The notes under the pieces are model-generated. The model was not told the origin of the DNA, searched no databases, and saw only the letters and a program-made list of their open reading frames with translations. Shown here in pieces: positions 7,472-16,309 of a stretch of DNA of 42,196 bases. Position 1 is the stretch's first letter; each line of letters starts with the position of its first letter. The stretch is from NCBI GenBank assembly GCA_964626565.1, contig CAZVFX010000062.1:1-42196 (forward strand), written 5' to 3'. This stretch comes from CAZVFX01 sp964626565. GTDB taxonomy: Bacteria; Myxococcota_A; UBA9042; CAIXZC01. The position numbers were made by a program, and so were the translations under genes.

Positions 7472-9604
7472 CTATTGCTTTCTCAACACGAAGGGATAGT
7501 TGACCTTCACCACGCCGCCGCCTTGCGGGGCCGGGAAGCGCCAGGTCATGATCTTGCGCTCGATGCACTTCTCCAGTTCCTTGTCGGAAAGGGTGGACTG
7601 AGCCACCTTGGATTTCATCACCGAGCCGGTGGGGGAGATGATAAATGAGACGGTGAGTTTTCCTTCCAGGTCGGGGTTCTTGTTGAACGCCTGCTGGTAG
7701 CACCACCGAATCTTGGCGAGCTGCTTGCGGATGTACTTCTTCACCACCGCCCGGTCGAGCTTTCCGCCGCCCGACATGTCGAACTTGGCACTGGGCGTGA
7801 TCTTTACCTTCTTGTCTTTGAACTTTGGTCCCTTGACAGAGGCAGACACCTTCTTCTTCGACAGTTCAGCCAGGTCTCGGCCGGCCAGCAGGTTGCCGCC
7901 CTGCCCAACCGCGGCGCCGTCCGCGCCAACCGAACCGAAGCCGCCGACGCCCGGGCCCGACTCGCCACTTAGAGCACCGCCGTCGGACTGCACCTTGGAC
8001 AGGTCGAAGGGATCCGAGTCGTCACCGCCACCCAGATCGATCTCGCCGTCATTCAAGCCTGCGATTGCCAGGTCTCCTACCGGGGCGAACGAAGAGTCAA
8101 TAACCATGTCGGAACCGCCGAACTGGGTGCCGATCGCCTTCATGCCGCCGCCGTACAGCGCCCCCAGGGCGCCCTTCTTGCGTACCTTTTCCTTGGAGAC
8201 AGGAGTGGTCATGGAGCTGAGCTTCTTCTTCTTCTTCTTGCGCTTGATGTTGCTCTCGATGGATTTGACCTTCCTGGGCTTCAACTCCACCTTCTTCACC
8301 CGCTTTTCTTCCTTGACGATCTTCTCTTCCAGAACCGGAGGCTTGTCCAGTTCTTCCTTCAACGGGTTGTCTTCTTCTTTCTTCTTCTTCTCTTCCTCCT
8401 TCTTATCCTCTTCCTTGATCTTAACCTTCTTCTTCTCGTCCTCCTCCTTCTTCTGCTTGGCTGCCTTGATGAGAGTCTTGAACGTTCGGCTGTGGGTGGT
8501 CGATACCCGCACCACAGGCTCTGTCCGGGGCGCAGCCATCACTGCCAGCAAAAACAGAACGTGAAAGAAGAACGCCAGCGCAAAGCTGGCCAGAATCGGA
8601 ACATTGATACGGGAGAGAAGCGCGCCCTTGGGCTCTCTGAGCGCCGGGTCCAGGCCGAGAATGAACGTAATGTGCCCGACCTGTGCTCGGACCCTCAGCT
8701 TGTAGTTCAAGGGCAGGAAGTGTTTCTCCTTGACGTATGAGGTCTTGCGGATGTCGTCCATGCTCAAGACTTGCCCGTCGACGAGTACCTTGCCCTTGAT
8801 GGCATCGTTGCCGAGGTTCAAGGCGGGCTTGCCCTTGAATGCTACCACCAGGTTGTAGTTCTTGTCGCCCAACAGGTCGGCGGGGACGAAGAAGTCCGCC
8901 TTCTTGTCCTGCCCGATTCTCACCGAGCGGAACTGGGATTGGCGAGGCCAACGGAACAGGTCCAGCGTCATTAGCACGACGAGTATGTCAGCGACCACGA
9001 AGCAGACGATGACCGCAGTCATGTGCGGGCCGTAGTCGGCAAGTTCGCCCTTCATGTATAGGGCTCTAAGCGCGGCGTAGGTCTCCAGTGTGATCCACAA
9101 TTCGATAGCCAGAATGCTCACCACGAAGACAAGCATGTGCCAGATGTGCTTTGATGACTTGCCGAACCGGTTTACCGCGATGACCGCGTCGCCCCACAAC
9201 TGCGCGATGTTCAAAACAGGCTTGTGAGGCAACTCGTAGGCCTTCCAACGGGTTGGGGCTCTTTTCTCCGCGTCCACCAGCCCCTCAGCCAGCTTCTTCA
9301 CCTTGACATCGATTACCGTGTCTCCGATGCGCAACTCGTCGCCGTCGGAAATGAGGATGCTCTCCTCAACACGCACACCGTTCATCGACGTGCCCGTGCT
9401 TGTTCCGAGGTCAACCAGCTTCACCGCACCTTCGGGCGACACCTGGATGCGGGCGTGCTCCTTGCCCGCGGACGCTTCTTCCAAGGTGACGTCGCAGGAA
9501 ACCGTGCGACCGAGAAGGATCTGGTTCTTGGCGAACGAATACGTGTTCTGTCGACCCGTTGCGCCCTTCACCACCAATGTGATTTCGACTTTGCTTTCGC
9601 TCAT
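7472..9604 (-). CDS. gltG: GltG/PglI-like FHA and TonB-type envelope protein
   Basis: The 710-residue product begins with an FHA domain (about 1-105) with the phosphothreonine-site residues G32-R33, H50 and N75-G76. Two membrane helices follow (about 157-175 and 195-217), then a soluble module and a third helix near 338-360 (FALAFFFHVLFLLAVMA). After it comes a long Lys/Glu-rich spacer with a TonB-like charge pattern, a Gly-rich stretch, and at the C-terminus an AgmX/PglI-type TonB domain (AKIRWCYQQAFNKNPDLEGK ... TWRFPAPQGGG). In Myxococcus GltG spans the inner membrane and couples the motor to periplasmic Glt parts; the same role here is inferred. It is the last gene of the five-gene operon, 13 bases after the small exported protein. 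The FHA domain could bind a phosphorylated partner of a Ser/Thr kinase. Confidence 0.85.
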   Translation of the reverse strand: MSESKVEITLVVKGATGRQNTYSFAKNQILLGRTVSCDVTLEEASAGKEHARIQVSPEGAVKLVDLGTSTGTSMNGVRVEESILISDGDELRIGDTVIDVKVKKLAEGLVDAEKRAPTRWKAYELPHKPVLNIAQLWGDAVIAVNRFGKSSKHIWHMLVFVVSILAIELWITLETYAALRALYMKGELADYGPHMTAVIVCFVVADILVVLMTLDLFRWPRQSQFRSVRIGQDKKADFFVPADLLGDKNYNLVVAFKGKPALNLGNDAIKGKVLVDGQVLSMDDIRKTSYVKEKHFLPLNYKLRVRAQVGHITFILGLDPALREPKGALLSRINVPILASFALAFFFHVLFLLAVMAAPRTEPVVRVSTTHSRTFKTLIKAAKQKKEEDEKKKVKIKEEDKKEEEKKKKEEDNPLKEELDKPPVLEEKIVKEEKRVKKVELKPRKVKSIESNIKRKKKKKKLSSMTTPVSKEKVRKKGALGALYGGGMKAIGTQFGGSDMVIDSSFAPVGDLAIAGLNDGEIDLGGGDDSDPFDLSKVQSDGGALSGESGPGVGGFGSVGADGAAVGQGGNLLAGRDLAELSKKKVSASVKGPKFKDKKVKITPSAKFDMSGGGKLDRAVVKKYIRKQLAKIRWCYQQAFNKNPDLEGKLTVSFIISPTGSVMKSKVAQSTLSDKELEKCIERKIMTWRFPAPQGGGVVKVNYPFVLRKQ

Positions 9605-9617
9605 AACATTCGTCCCG

Positions 9618-9875
9618 CTAGAGGTCGTCGGCCGACTGGACTATCTCATCAACAAAGTCCTGCCGGATCTTGATGAGGCTGGCAGCTTTCTCCTGCTGGA
9701 TCAGGCCAACGAACCCAACCTCCGGCTTGAGGAAACTCACGGTGACCTCGTCTTCCTCGAAGTCGAACACCGTGACGTCGTCCCCCTTCTTGTCCTTGCC
9801 GGGAGCGGCAAAGACGGCCGGAGAGGCCAGCACGAAGGCCAGGGCCAGGGCCGTCAATATCATCACCTTTCTCAT
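9618..9875 (-). CDS. Small exported protein at the gltF position
   Basis: The 85-residue product has a clear signal peptide (cleavage after Ala23, ASPAVFA), then a charged start and a region ending SLIKIRQDFVDEIVQSADDL. The mature part is only about 62 residues. ATG 9875 has AGGAGGA five bases upstream. It lies between the TPR gene and the FHA/TonB-type gene, which is where gltF sits in Myxococcus (agmU, aglT, gltF, pglI). I cannot confirm homology from sequence at this length, so the assignment rests on position. Likely periplasmic. Confidence 0.75.
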   Translation of the reverse strand: MRKVMILTALALAFVLASPAVFAAPGKDKKGDDVTVFDFEEDEVTVSFLKPEVGFVGLIQQEKAASLIKIRQDFVDEIVQSADDL

Positions 9876-9899
9876 GCCCGTCCTCCTTCTCTTACTACA

Positions 9900-11294
9900 C
9901 TAAGTATAGATCAAACTGATGTCAGCTTCCACCTGCAAACTGGGCCTCGCCGATCCGTCGCCGGCCTGAAGCCCGGTTAGAGGACACCCNNNNNNNNNNN
10001 NNNNNNNNNNNNNNNNNNNNNNNNNNNNNNNNNNNNNNNNNNNNNNNNNNNNNNNNNNNNNNNNNNNNNNNNNNNNNNNNNNNNNNNNNTCCTCTACCGG
10101 CTTCTCCTCTGCCTCCATCTCCTTCATCTCTTCCATCACCTTGATGGTTTCCCGGATCCCCTTGACTCTGAGCTTCATCTCCTTGTATTTGGGGTGCTTT
10201 TTGTCCAGGGCAGATTTGAACCGCTCGCATTCTTGAAGCGCTTTGGCGTAGTCTTGAATGTACTCGTGAAGCAGGATGCATTCGTTGTACCTGGCGTCAA
10301 GGTTGCCCGGGTTCTTCGTCAGAACCTCGGTCAACACTGCCAGCGCGTCGTCGAATTTCTCAATCCCTCTGAGAGCCAGTGCGTAGCTCACCTGGAACTG
10401 CTGGTTGTCGGGTTCCACCTTGAGAACCGCTTCAAACTGAGTGGTCGCAGTGGCGAAGTCCTTGAAGTTGAGGGTTACGGCCGCCAGATTCTTGCGCGCA
10501 TCCAGGAAGTCGGGGTCTGCCTTCAGCGCAGCCTGGAACCTGGCGATGGCGCCCTTGACGTCGTCTTTCTTCAGGCGGATAAGTCCCTGCATGTTGAGAA
10601 TTGACGCGTTCTTCGCGTCGATGAGAAGGGCGCTCTGGCAAACGAGATCTCCTACGTCCAGCCGTCCTTTCTTGTACCAGGCGATGGCCATGTTCAGGTA
10701 CGCGTTCATGTTGTCCGGGTCACCCAGCAAGGAGATGCGGCAGTGCCTGATGGTTTCGTCGGGTTTGCCTTCCTGCAACGCCTTGCGCGACAGGTAGTCC
10801 CTGGCCGGCGCGGAATACTTGTCCATATCCAGCGCCTGGTTGATGAGTGTCTCCCCTTCGGTGGTTTGCCCGCCCATGGCTTTGATAACGCCCAGTTGGG
10901 CCAGCGCTTCCGAGAAGTTCGGGTCTTTCTGGAGGGTCTCCTGGAAATAGCTGGTAGCTCGGTCGAGCTTGCCGTTCCTCAGGTACAGCACTCCCAGGTT
11001 GTAGGTAGCCTCGGCAGGTCCGTCCTTTTTGCCCGCCACTTCGAGGAGGAGTTTCTCCGCTTCGGAGCCTGGCGCCACCTGGGCCGGGTCCGATTCGAGC
11101 AGCGCCACGGCTTTGCCCAGCGGCGTGGTCGGCTCAGCCGGCTTGGCCGGCGGCTCCTCCGCGGGCGGGGCAGGTTCAGGTGCGGGTGCGGGTGCGCCCG
11201 CAGCCGGAGCCGCGCCCGCTGGCGCGTCCTGAGCCATTGCAGGGCATGCAAGAAAAAGCAACAGGGCCGGTAGGATGATTGAAAGAGTTCTCAT
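9900..11294 (-). CDS. gltE: GltE/AglT-like TPR protein (C-terminus in a gap)
   Basis: A signal peptide (cleavage after PAMA) is followed by a Pro/Ala-rich stretch (about 25-55) and then about eight TPR units with the usual spacing of 34 residues, for example YNLGVLYLRNGKLDRATSYF and AIARFQAALKADPDFLDARK. Length fits AglT/GltE of Myxococcus, a TPR protein of the gliding machine. The start ATG overlaps the stop of the upstream gene (ATGA, 11291-11294), with GGGAGG inside that gene's end as ribosome site. 100 N (9990-10089) interrupt the tail after EEKPVE. The frame beyond the gap is unknown: one frame stops at 9977-9979, another at 9900-9902, so the exact end is open. Confidence 0.8.
   Translation of the reverse strand: MRTLSIILPALLLFLACPAMAQDAPAGAAPAAGAPAPAPEPAPPAEEPPAKPAEPTTPLGKAVALLESDPAQVAPGSEAEKLLLEVAGKKDGPAEATYNLGVLYLRNGKLDRATSYFQETLQKDPNFSEALAQLGVIKAMGGQTTEGETLINQALDMDKYSAPARDYLSRKALQEGKPDETIRHCRISLLGDPDNMNAYLNMAIAWYKKGRLDVGDLVCQSALLIDAKNASILNMQGLIRLKKDDVKGAIARFQAALKADPDFLDARKNLAAVTLNFKDFATATTQFEAVLKVEPDNQQFQVSYALALRGIEKFDDALAVLTEVLTKNPGNLDARYNECILLHEYIQDYAKALQECERFKSALDKKHPKYKEMKLRVKGIRETIKVMEEMKEMEAEEKPVEXXXXXXXXXXXXXXXXXXXXXXXXXXXXXXXXXXGCPLTGLQAGDGSARPSLQVEADISLIYT
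9990..10089. other. Scaffold gap of 100 N
   Basis: A fixed-length gap in the last part of the gltE-like gene. Unlike the gap at 4582, the flanks share no direct overlap. The real missing length is unknown, so any reading frame drawn through it is arbitrary. Confidence 0.95.
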
Positions 11295-14200
11295 TTCTGT
11301 TCACCTCCCGGCACGGTTCCTGGGGCCCCGGGAACTGGCTGCTCCTTCAACTCGGTGTCGCTGTCTGTGGGTTGGAACACCGCCGCCTTCTGCTCCTTGA
11401 AACCGGACGGGTTTACGCCGGCAGTCAAGTAGCCGGGGCGGATGCGGTATTCTTTCATGCCTGCGAACTGGAACTCAAGTACCGACAGGCGCACCTCCGC
11501 TTTCTCGGTGTAGTCGTTGAAGATGTGCTGCTGCCTCGCTTCTTCCAGGCACTTCTTGTACGCACCCGCCGCCTTCTTGCGGAACTGCTGAGCCGCCTCG
11601 CTCAACTGCAGTTTGTACTCTTCCTGTTCGAACTCGTCGAGGCCTCGGGGTAGGGGAGAGTTCTCGAAATCATCGGCAAACTTCTCCCAGGCGGCGCCGA
11701 TCTTGTAGAGCGCCGCAGTGCTCCACAGCGGCTGCTTGAGGCTCAGCACGGTGAGGAAGTACCTTTCGGCGTCGAGAAGCACCTTCATCTTCTTCTGGGT
11801 GTCCTCCTTGAGCTTCTTCCGGGTCAACTTGATTTTGGCAGCCTCCTTGAACATCGTCTCACCGATGTTGAAGTAGGCCCAGGCAATGGCCGCGATCCCC
11901 TTGCGGTCGATGCTCTTCTTGTCTTCGGGAGGCAGCTTCTTGAACGTTTCGATGACTATGTCGAACTGTTTGCGCGCATCTTTGTATTTCCGGGACTCAA
12001 GATAAGCTTTGCCGATCTCCTGATACGCGGCCAGCAGCAGGTTCACCCCGCCGGCGTTGCGGTACTTCTTCAGGTAGCTCCTGAAGTGGGAGATTACCTT
12101 CTTCCACTTGCCTTGTTTCGAGTACAGGGTTCCCATGTCGAAGTACACCGCAGGCACCATCGGATCCTTGCGGAAGCGCTTCATGAACAGATTGTAGTCC
12201 TTGACCGCCTTGTCGTATTGGGCCAGTCCCCGGCGGAACTTGGAGGCAAACATCAACGCCTCCTTCACTTTGGATTCCTTCGGGTGCTTGGCCGCATATT
12301 GCTCGTAGTAGTCGGACGCAGTGTCATACACCGCGGCGAGCCGGTACGTCTCCGCAATGAGGAACAGGGCCCGGGGACCCAGTTTCGAGGTGCGGGCGCA
12401 GCAGTTGTACAGTGCTGCGTTGGTCTTCAACGCTTTTTCGTACTTCCTGGCCCGCTGGTAGTTCACCGCGGCGTTGTAAAGTGACTTGTCCTTCAGTTTG
12501 GACTCGGGGAACTTCTGGGTGTAGTCCACGAAGCAGTCGGCGGCAGCCTCGTACTGCTTGTCGAACTCGTACTGGAAGCACCGATTGAACTTGGCGTGGT
12601 CCCGAATCTTCATGATGATGGCGAGCAGTTCTCCCTGGGCGAGGGCCGGCATCGCGTACAACTTTTCCGCCCAGGCGTTCAGGTTGTTGATGTCGCGCAG
12701 CATGGTGTAGGCCGACAGCAGCAGCATGGCCGAGTCGGGGGCCACCTCGTGGCTCGGGAATCTATCGATAATCTCAGCCAGCCGGGGAGCAGCTTCCTTG
12801 AAGTGGTTGAAGTCGTACAAGACCTTCGCAGCCGCGAATTTGGCCTGCACCAACTCCTCTTCGTCTTCCGGTCCCATGGCGACGAACCGGTCGCACGCAG
12901 CGACAAAATTCCCATACAGGGGCGGGAGCTCTTTTTTGGCCGACTCTTCTTCTTCGTCGGTCTTCACCTTGGTGGTCTTCTTCGTATCGATGAGCTTGTA
13001 GTAGCACAGCAGCGCGGTGTAGGCCGCCTCCCGCGCAAATTTGCCCTTCGGGTCCAACGCGATCACCTTCTCGTATTCCTCCACCGCCGCGCCGTAGTCT
13101 TCCAACTGGTACAGGAGGATGGCGTGATTCATGATGATCTGGTAGCGGCCCGCACCTCCCTCGGGGAACAGGGTCAGGTAGTGGTCGTACACCTCCCGGG
13201 CCAGCAACATCGCCTTCTTCTCCATGGTCTTCTGGGCTTCCAGGTGGTAGCCCATGGCCATGTTCCGGAGCAACTCCTCTACCTTGTCCCGCTCCGTCTG
13301 GACGATGGAAGAGCTCTCCTGCTCCAGCGCGGCGAAAAGCTTGACCAGGCGCTGAACCTCTTTGCGCGTCAATAACTTGTTGGTCGTCTTGTCAGCCGCC
13401 TCGACGATGAGGCGCTGGTAGGTCAGGACCGTGGGAGAGTCGGGCTCCTCCTGGATGATAGCCTTGTACATCTTGATCGCCTTGGCCGGTTCGCCCTGGT
13501 CGGAATAGAGCTTGGCCAGGCGCGCCGCAAGCACCAGGTAGATGTCGGGCGCAATGCTCTTGAAAAACGGGATGGCGTTGCCTTCCTTGCCGATCTGGCT
13601 GTAAGCCAGCACGATGTCTTTTTGAGCCTCCGCCTTCAAGCCTATCTTCGGGCCCGCACCATCCTTCTCCATCCTGATCGCGTACTGGATCACGTCCACG
13701 AATTTCTTGAACGCTTCCTCGTACTCGCCCATGTTGTAGTGGCACCACGCTTCCTTGTAGATGGCGAAGGGGTAGATACGCGAGGTCTCAAACTTCTCCA
13801 CCCGCCTGTAAAACTCGTTGGCCGTGTCGAACTCGTTCTTCTGGAAGAAATACTCACCCACGTTGACCAGGCCGTCAGGGATGTATTTGGACTCAGGGAA
13901 CTTGGTGATGAGCTTGGTGTAGTACCCGTAACCCGCCTCCGGGTCGCCCATCTGGGTGGTGAAGTTGCCCAGGTAGAACAGCACCATGTCCAGCTTCGCA
14001 TAGTCGGGGTACTTCTGCTCGATCTCCTGGAAGATCTTCACCGCCTTGCGGCGCCACTCCTTCTGGGAGTCAAGCAGCAGCTCACGCTTGGCCTCCAGTT
14101 CCGCAATGCGCGCTTCGTCATTGACCTTGCTGGCGGCCATCACCTGATTGTCCATCTCGTCCGAGTAGGCCTGCATGAAGTAAGCTTCGGCTTTTTCCCA

Positions 14201-14521
14201 GTAGAGATTGGCCAGACGGGCGTAGTACACCGGTTTTTCAGGATCGTCGTCTTCCGCATAGTCGATGATGCGGTAGAGAGATTCGATCGCGGCCTGGAGC
14301 TTCTCCTCAGAGGCCGACGGCTTGACTCGATAGAGGTCCTCGGCGGTCAGCCCGGGACGGGCCTTGCCCTTCTTCACTTTGGGTTTGGCCGGCTCGACCT
14401 TCTTCACCGACCCCTCGATCGTGGGCTTGAACTTGTCGCCCTTCTCCTGGGCAACGGGGCCTTGTAGGACCCATCCGCACAAGAAGGCGGCGAGCAAGGT
14501 ACAGGTCAGGACTCTTTTCAT
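11291..14521 (-). CDS. gltD: GltD/AgmU-like large TPR protein
   Basis: The 1076-residue product begins with a signal peptide (MKRVLTCTLLAAFLCGWVLQ). I prefer ATG 14521, which has GGAG eight bases upstream and starts the signal peptide; an earlier ATG at 14539 overlaps the stop of the previous gene (ATGA) and would add six residues. The body is a long array of TPR-type helical pairs, for example NLYWEKAEAYFMQAYSDEMD, LGNFTTQMGDPEAGYGYYTK and LYNAAVNYQRARKYEKALKT. Size, repeat type and gene order match AgmU/GltD of Myxococcus (about 1200 residues), a periplasmic part of the gliding complex. The end carries basic and Gln/Pro-rich sequence. It overlaps the next gene by four bases. Confidence 0.85.
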   Translation of the reverse strand: MKRVLTCTLLAAFLCGWVLQGPVAQEKGDKFKPTIEGSVKKVEPAKPKVKKGKARPGLTAEDLYRVKPSASEEKLQAAIESLYRIIDYAEDDDPEKPVYYARLANLYWEKAEAYFMQAYSDEMDNQVMAASKVNDEARIAELEAKRELLLDSQKEWRRKAVKIFQEIEQKYPDYAKLDMVLFYLGNFTTQMGDPEAGYGYYTKLITKFPESKYIPDGLVNVGEYFFQKNEFDTANEFYRRVEKFETSRIYPFAIYKEAWCHYNMGEYEEAFKKFVDVIQYAIRMEKDGAGPKIGLKAEAQKDIVLAYSQIGKEGNAIPFFKSIAPDIYLVLAARLAKLYSDQGEPAKAIKMYKAIIQEEPDSPTVLTYQRLIVEAADKTTNKLLTRKEVQRLVKLFAALEQESSSIVQTERDKVEELLRNMAMGYHLEAQKTMEKKAMLLAREVYDHYLTLFPEGGAGRYQIIMNHAILLYQLEDYGAAVEEYEKVIALDPKGKFAREAAYTALLCYYKLIDTKKTTKVKTDEEEESAKKELPPLYGNFVAACDRFVAMGPEDEEELVQAKFAAAKVLYDFNHFKEAAPRLAEIIDRFPSHEVAPDSAMLLLSAYTMLRDINNLNAWAEKLYAMPALAQGELLAIIMKIRDHAKFNRCFQYEFDKQYEAAADCFVDYTQKFPESKLKDKSLYNAAVNYQRARKYEKALKTNAALYNCCARTSKLGPRALFLIAETYRLAAVYDTASDYYEQYAAKHPKESKVKEALMFASKFRRGLAQYDKAVKDYNLFMKRFRKDPMVPAVYFDMGTLYSKQGKWKKVISHFRSYLKKYRNAGGVNLLLAAYQEIGKAYLESRKYKDARKQFDIVIETFKKLPPEDKKSIDRKGIAAIAWAYFNIGETMFKEAAKIKLTRKKLKEDTQKKMKVLLDAERYFLTVLSLKQPLWSTAALYKIGAAWEKFADDFENSPLPRGLDEFEQEEYKLQLSEAAQQFRKKAAGAYKKCLEEARQQHIFNDYTEKAEVRLSVLEFQFAGMKEYRIRPGYLTAGVNPSGFKEQKAAVFQPTDSDTELKEQPVPGAPGTVPGGEQK

Positions 14522-14535
14522 ACGTAAAGCTCCGC

Positions 14536-16131
14536 TCATTTCTGTTGCTCGGGGCACAGATTCTCAACTCTAAAAAGGTAGGAATCCAATTCGTCCTTCC
14601 AATATTCCCCCTCAAAAGGCCAGGCCAGGTGTTCATCGTCACGCACTACCACCCAGCCTCTGCTCTCACCCTGCTTCCTCGTCGCCTCCCGCTTACCCTC
14701 GATCATCTCCTTCAAAGCGTTGAGCGCCTCGAACTTGACCTTCATCGATTGGGACACCAGGCGCTGCAACTCCTTGCGCATACGCGTCAGGCGGGCCTGA
14801 GCCTGTTCCCCCGTCTCGCCAATGGCCAGCTCTCGATAGGTGACCAGTTCGCCCAACAGGAATTCAGCCAGATCCTTCTGCACCTGGTTCTTGCGCATGC
14901 TCTCCAAGAGCATCTCCTCCCGGTCCAGCGCCACGATGAAGGTGAACAGGCGATACAGCTTCTTGTCCGCCAGCGCCAGGTTGAAGATGCGCTTGAGCTT
15001 CTGGGAGAACCCCTTGCCCTTCTGCGACAGTGCGGCCAGCCAGTAGTAAAAGTCCGCCGGGTCGTCGTTCTGGGCAAGCTGCGAGTTGAGCTCCTTGCGC
15101 AGGTCGTCGTACTCCTTGACGAACTGGTCTACCACCACGATGGCGTCTTCGTAGCGGCAGTTGGTGTACAGGATCACAGCCTGCAAAACCCTGGATTCCG
15201 GGAAGTACTGTTCTTCGAAATAGGGAGAGTTCAAGGTGTGCAGGTTACCCATGGACCGCTCGTAGTTGTGCAGCCGGAAGAAGGCCCAGCTCTTCTCGAA
15301 GAGCGCCTGCAGCCAATGGTCCGAATACTTCTCGATTTCGTCGTAGTACTTCAGCGCCCGCTCAAAGTCGCCGGCAGAGTAGAAAATCCTCGCAATGGCC
15401 ATTATCGCCATCTGGTGGAAGGTCTTCATCACCTCCGACTTGCTCAACGAATTCCGTTCGTATCGCAAGATGTCCTTGAACGCGTCAAGGGAGCCCTTTG
15501 CTTCGTTCTTGCGAGCGTAGATGGCACCCTCCAGGTACTTGGCCCGCAGATAGAACTCCTCGTTGTCCGTGCCCACCAGAGCCAGGGTCTGCAGCGCTGA
15601 TTCGTGATCGTCCTGTGAATAGAAGAACTGCCCCACGATGAGAGCGATCTCGTCCCGGTAGTCCGCCGGGTAGTCTTTGGCTTCGTAAACGGACAGGTAC
15701 TCCTTCACCCCCTGGAACCCGGGGACCTGCCGGCCGATGGTAATGAGCCAGGGCAGAACCTTGCGATAGTAAGGGTGGGTGTCGCCTGCATCCACGATCC
15801 GGGCGAAGTAGGTGAACGCCGAATAGATCAGCCCCTGGTTGTGCAAGTTGACGGCCATATCGAATTCAGCGGTCTTGAAGTACTCCTCCACCTCTTCGCC
15901 GCGCTCCAGCACCCCGTTGAACGCCACGCACGCTTCGTAGAAGTAGCCTCTGTCGGCGAGGGACTTGCCCTCGTTGAGGAGGCCCAGGAAGAACTGCCGC
16001 ATGCCGGAGTCGGCCGCTGGACTCGGGTCTTCGATAACCGGGTCTTCCTGTGCAAAGAGCGGAGCGGGGCAGGCAACCAGGCACCACAACAGCGCTAATC
16101 CCGGCACGAATCGCATAGTCTTGTCCGTCAT
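14536..16131 (-). CDS. Exported TPR-type protein leading the Glt-like operon
   Basis: The 531-residue product has a signal peptide cleaved after PAPLFA (Ala27) and a helical body with TPR-like pairs, such as EACVAFNGVLERGEEVEEYF and FERALKYYDEIEKYSDHWLQ. The C-terminal part has longer helices and a coiled-coil-like stretch (ARLTRMRKELQRLVSQ). ATG 16131 has GAGGAAG about ten bases upstream. It is the promoter-proximal gene of the operon and meets the gltD-like gene without a real gap. Such a leading gene is not among the Glt proteins I know by name, so it is either a lineage-specific part of the same envelope complex or a known but unnamed neighbour. Periplasmic location is likely. Confidence 0.85.
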   Translation of the reverse strand: MTDKTMRFVPGLALLWCLVACPAPLFAQEDPVIEDPSPAADSGMRQFFLGLLNEGKSLADRGYFYEACVAFNGVLERGEEVEEYFKTAEFDMAVNLHNQGLIYSAFTYFARIVDAGDTHPYYRKVLPWLITIGRQVPGFQGVKEYLSVYEAKDYPADYRDEIALIVGQFFYSQDDHESALQTLALVGTDNEEFYLRAKYLEGAIYARKNEAKGSLDAFKDILRYERNSLSKSEVMKTFHQMAIMAIARIFYSAGDFERALKYYDEIEKYSDHWLQALFEKSWAFFRLHNYERSMGNLHTLNSPYFEEQYFPESRVLQAVILYTNCRYEDAIVVVDQFVKEYDDLRKELNSQLAQNDDPADFYYWLAALSQKGKGFSQKLKRIFNLALADKKLYRLFTFIVALDREEMLLESMRKNQVQKDLAEFLLGELVTYRELAIGETGEQAQARLTRMRKELQRLVSQSMKVKFEALNALKEMIEGKREATRKQGESRGWVVVRDDEHLAWPFEGEYWKDELDSYLFRVENLCPEQQK

Positions 16132-16187
16132 ATCGATTCACTTCCTCGCGTTGTAAACATAAATAAAGACACCATCTTACTCATTAT

Positions 16188-16216
16188 TGTGTAAGTCCTC
16201 ACAACCGTAGTGTCAA
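16188..16216 (-). promoter_or_regulatory. Candidate promoter of the Glt-like operon
   Basis: On the minus strand a perfect -35 box TTGACA (16211-16216) is followed after 17 bases by TACACA (16188-16193, three of six consensus positions) within an AT-rich stretch. The ATG at 16131 lies about 57 bases downstream. The spacing and -10 variant resemble the site before the RodZ-like gene. Confidence 0.45.
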
Positions 16217-16309
16217 GGAAAAACGCTGTAGTTAAGGGGGCCGAACTGGACGGTGGACATTCGCAAGCAAAGGAAGCACAATGGGCCGGTTGAGATGGAG
16301 GGGCCGCAA

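Noticed and set aside
7713..8564. 283-codon plus-strand frame rich in Ser and Phe opposite gltG
   Set aside because: Caused by the Lys/Glu-rich codons (AAG, GAG) of the real gene read in reverse; no start site.
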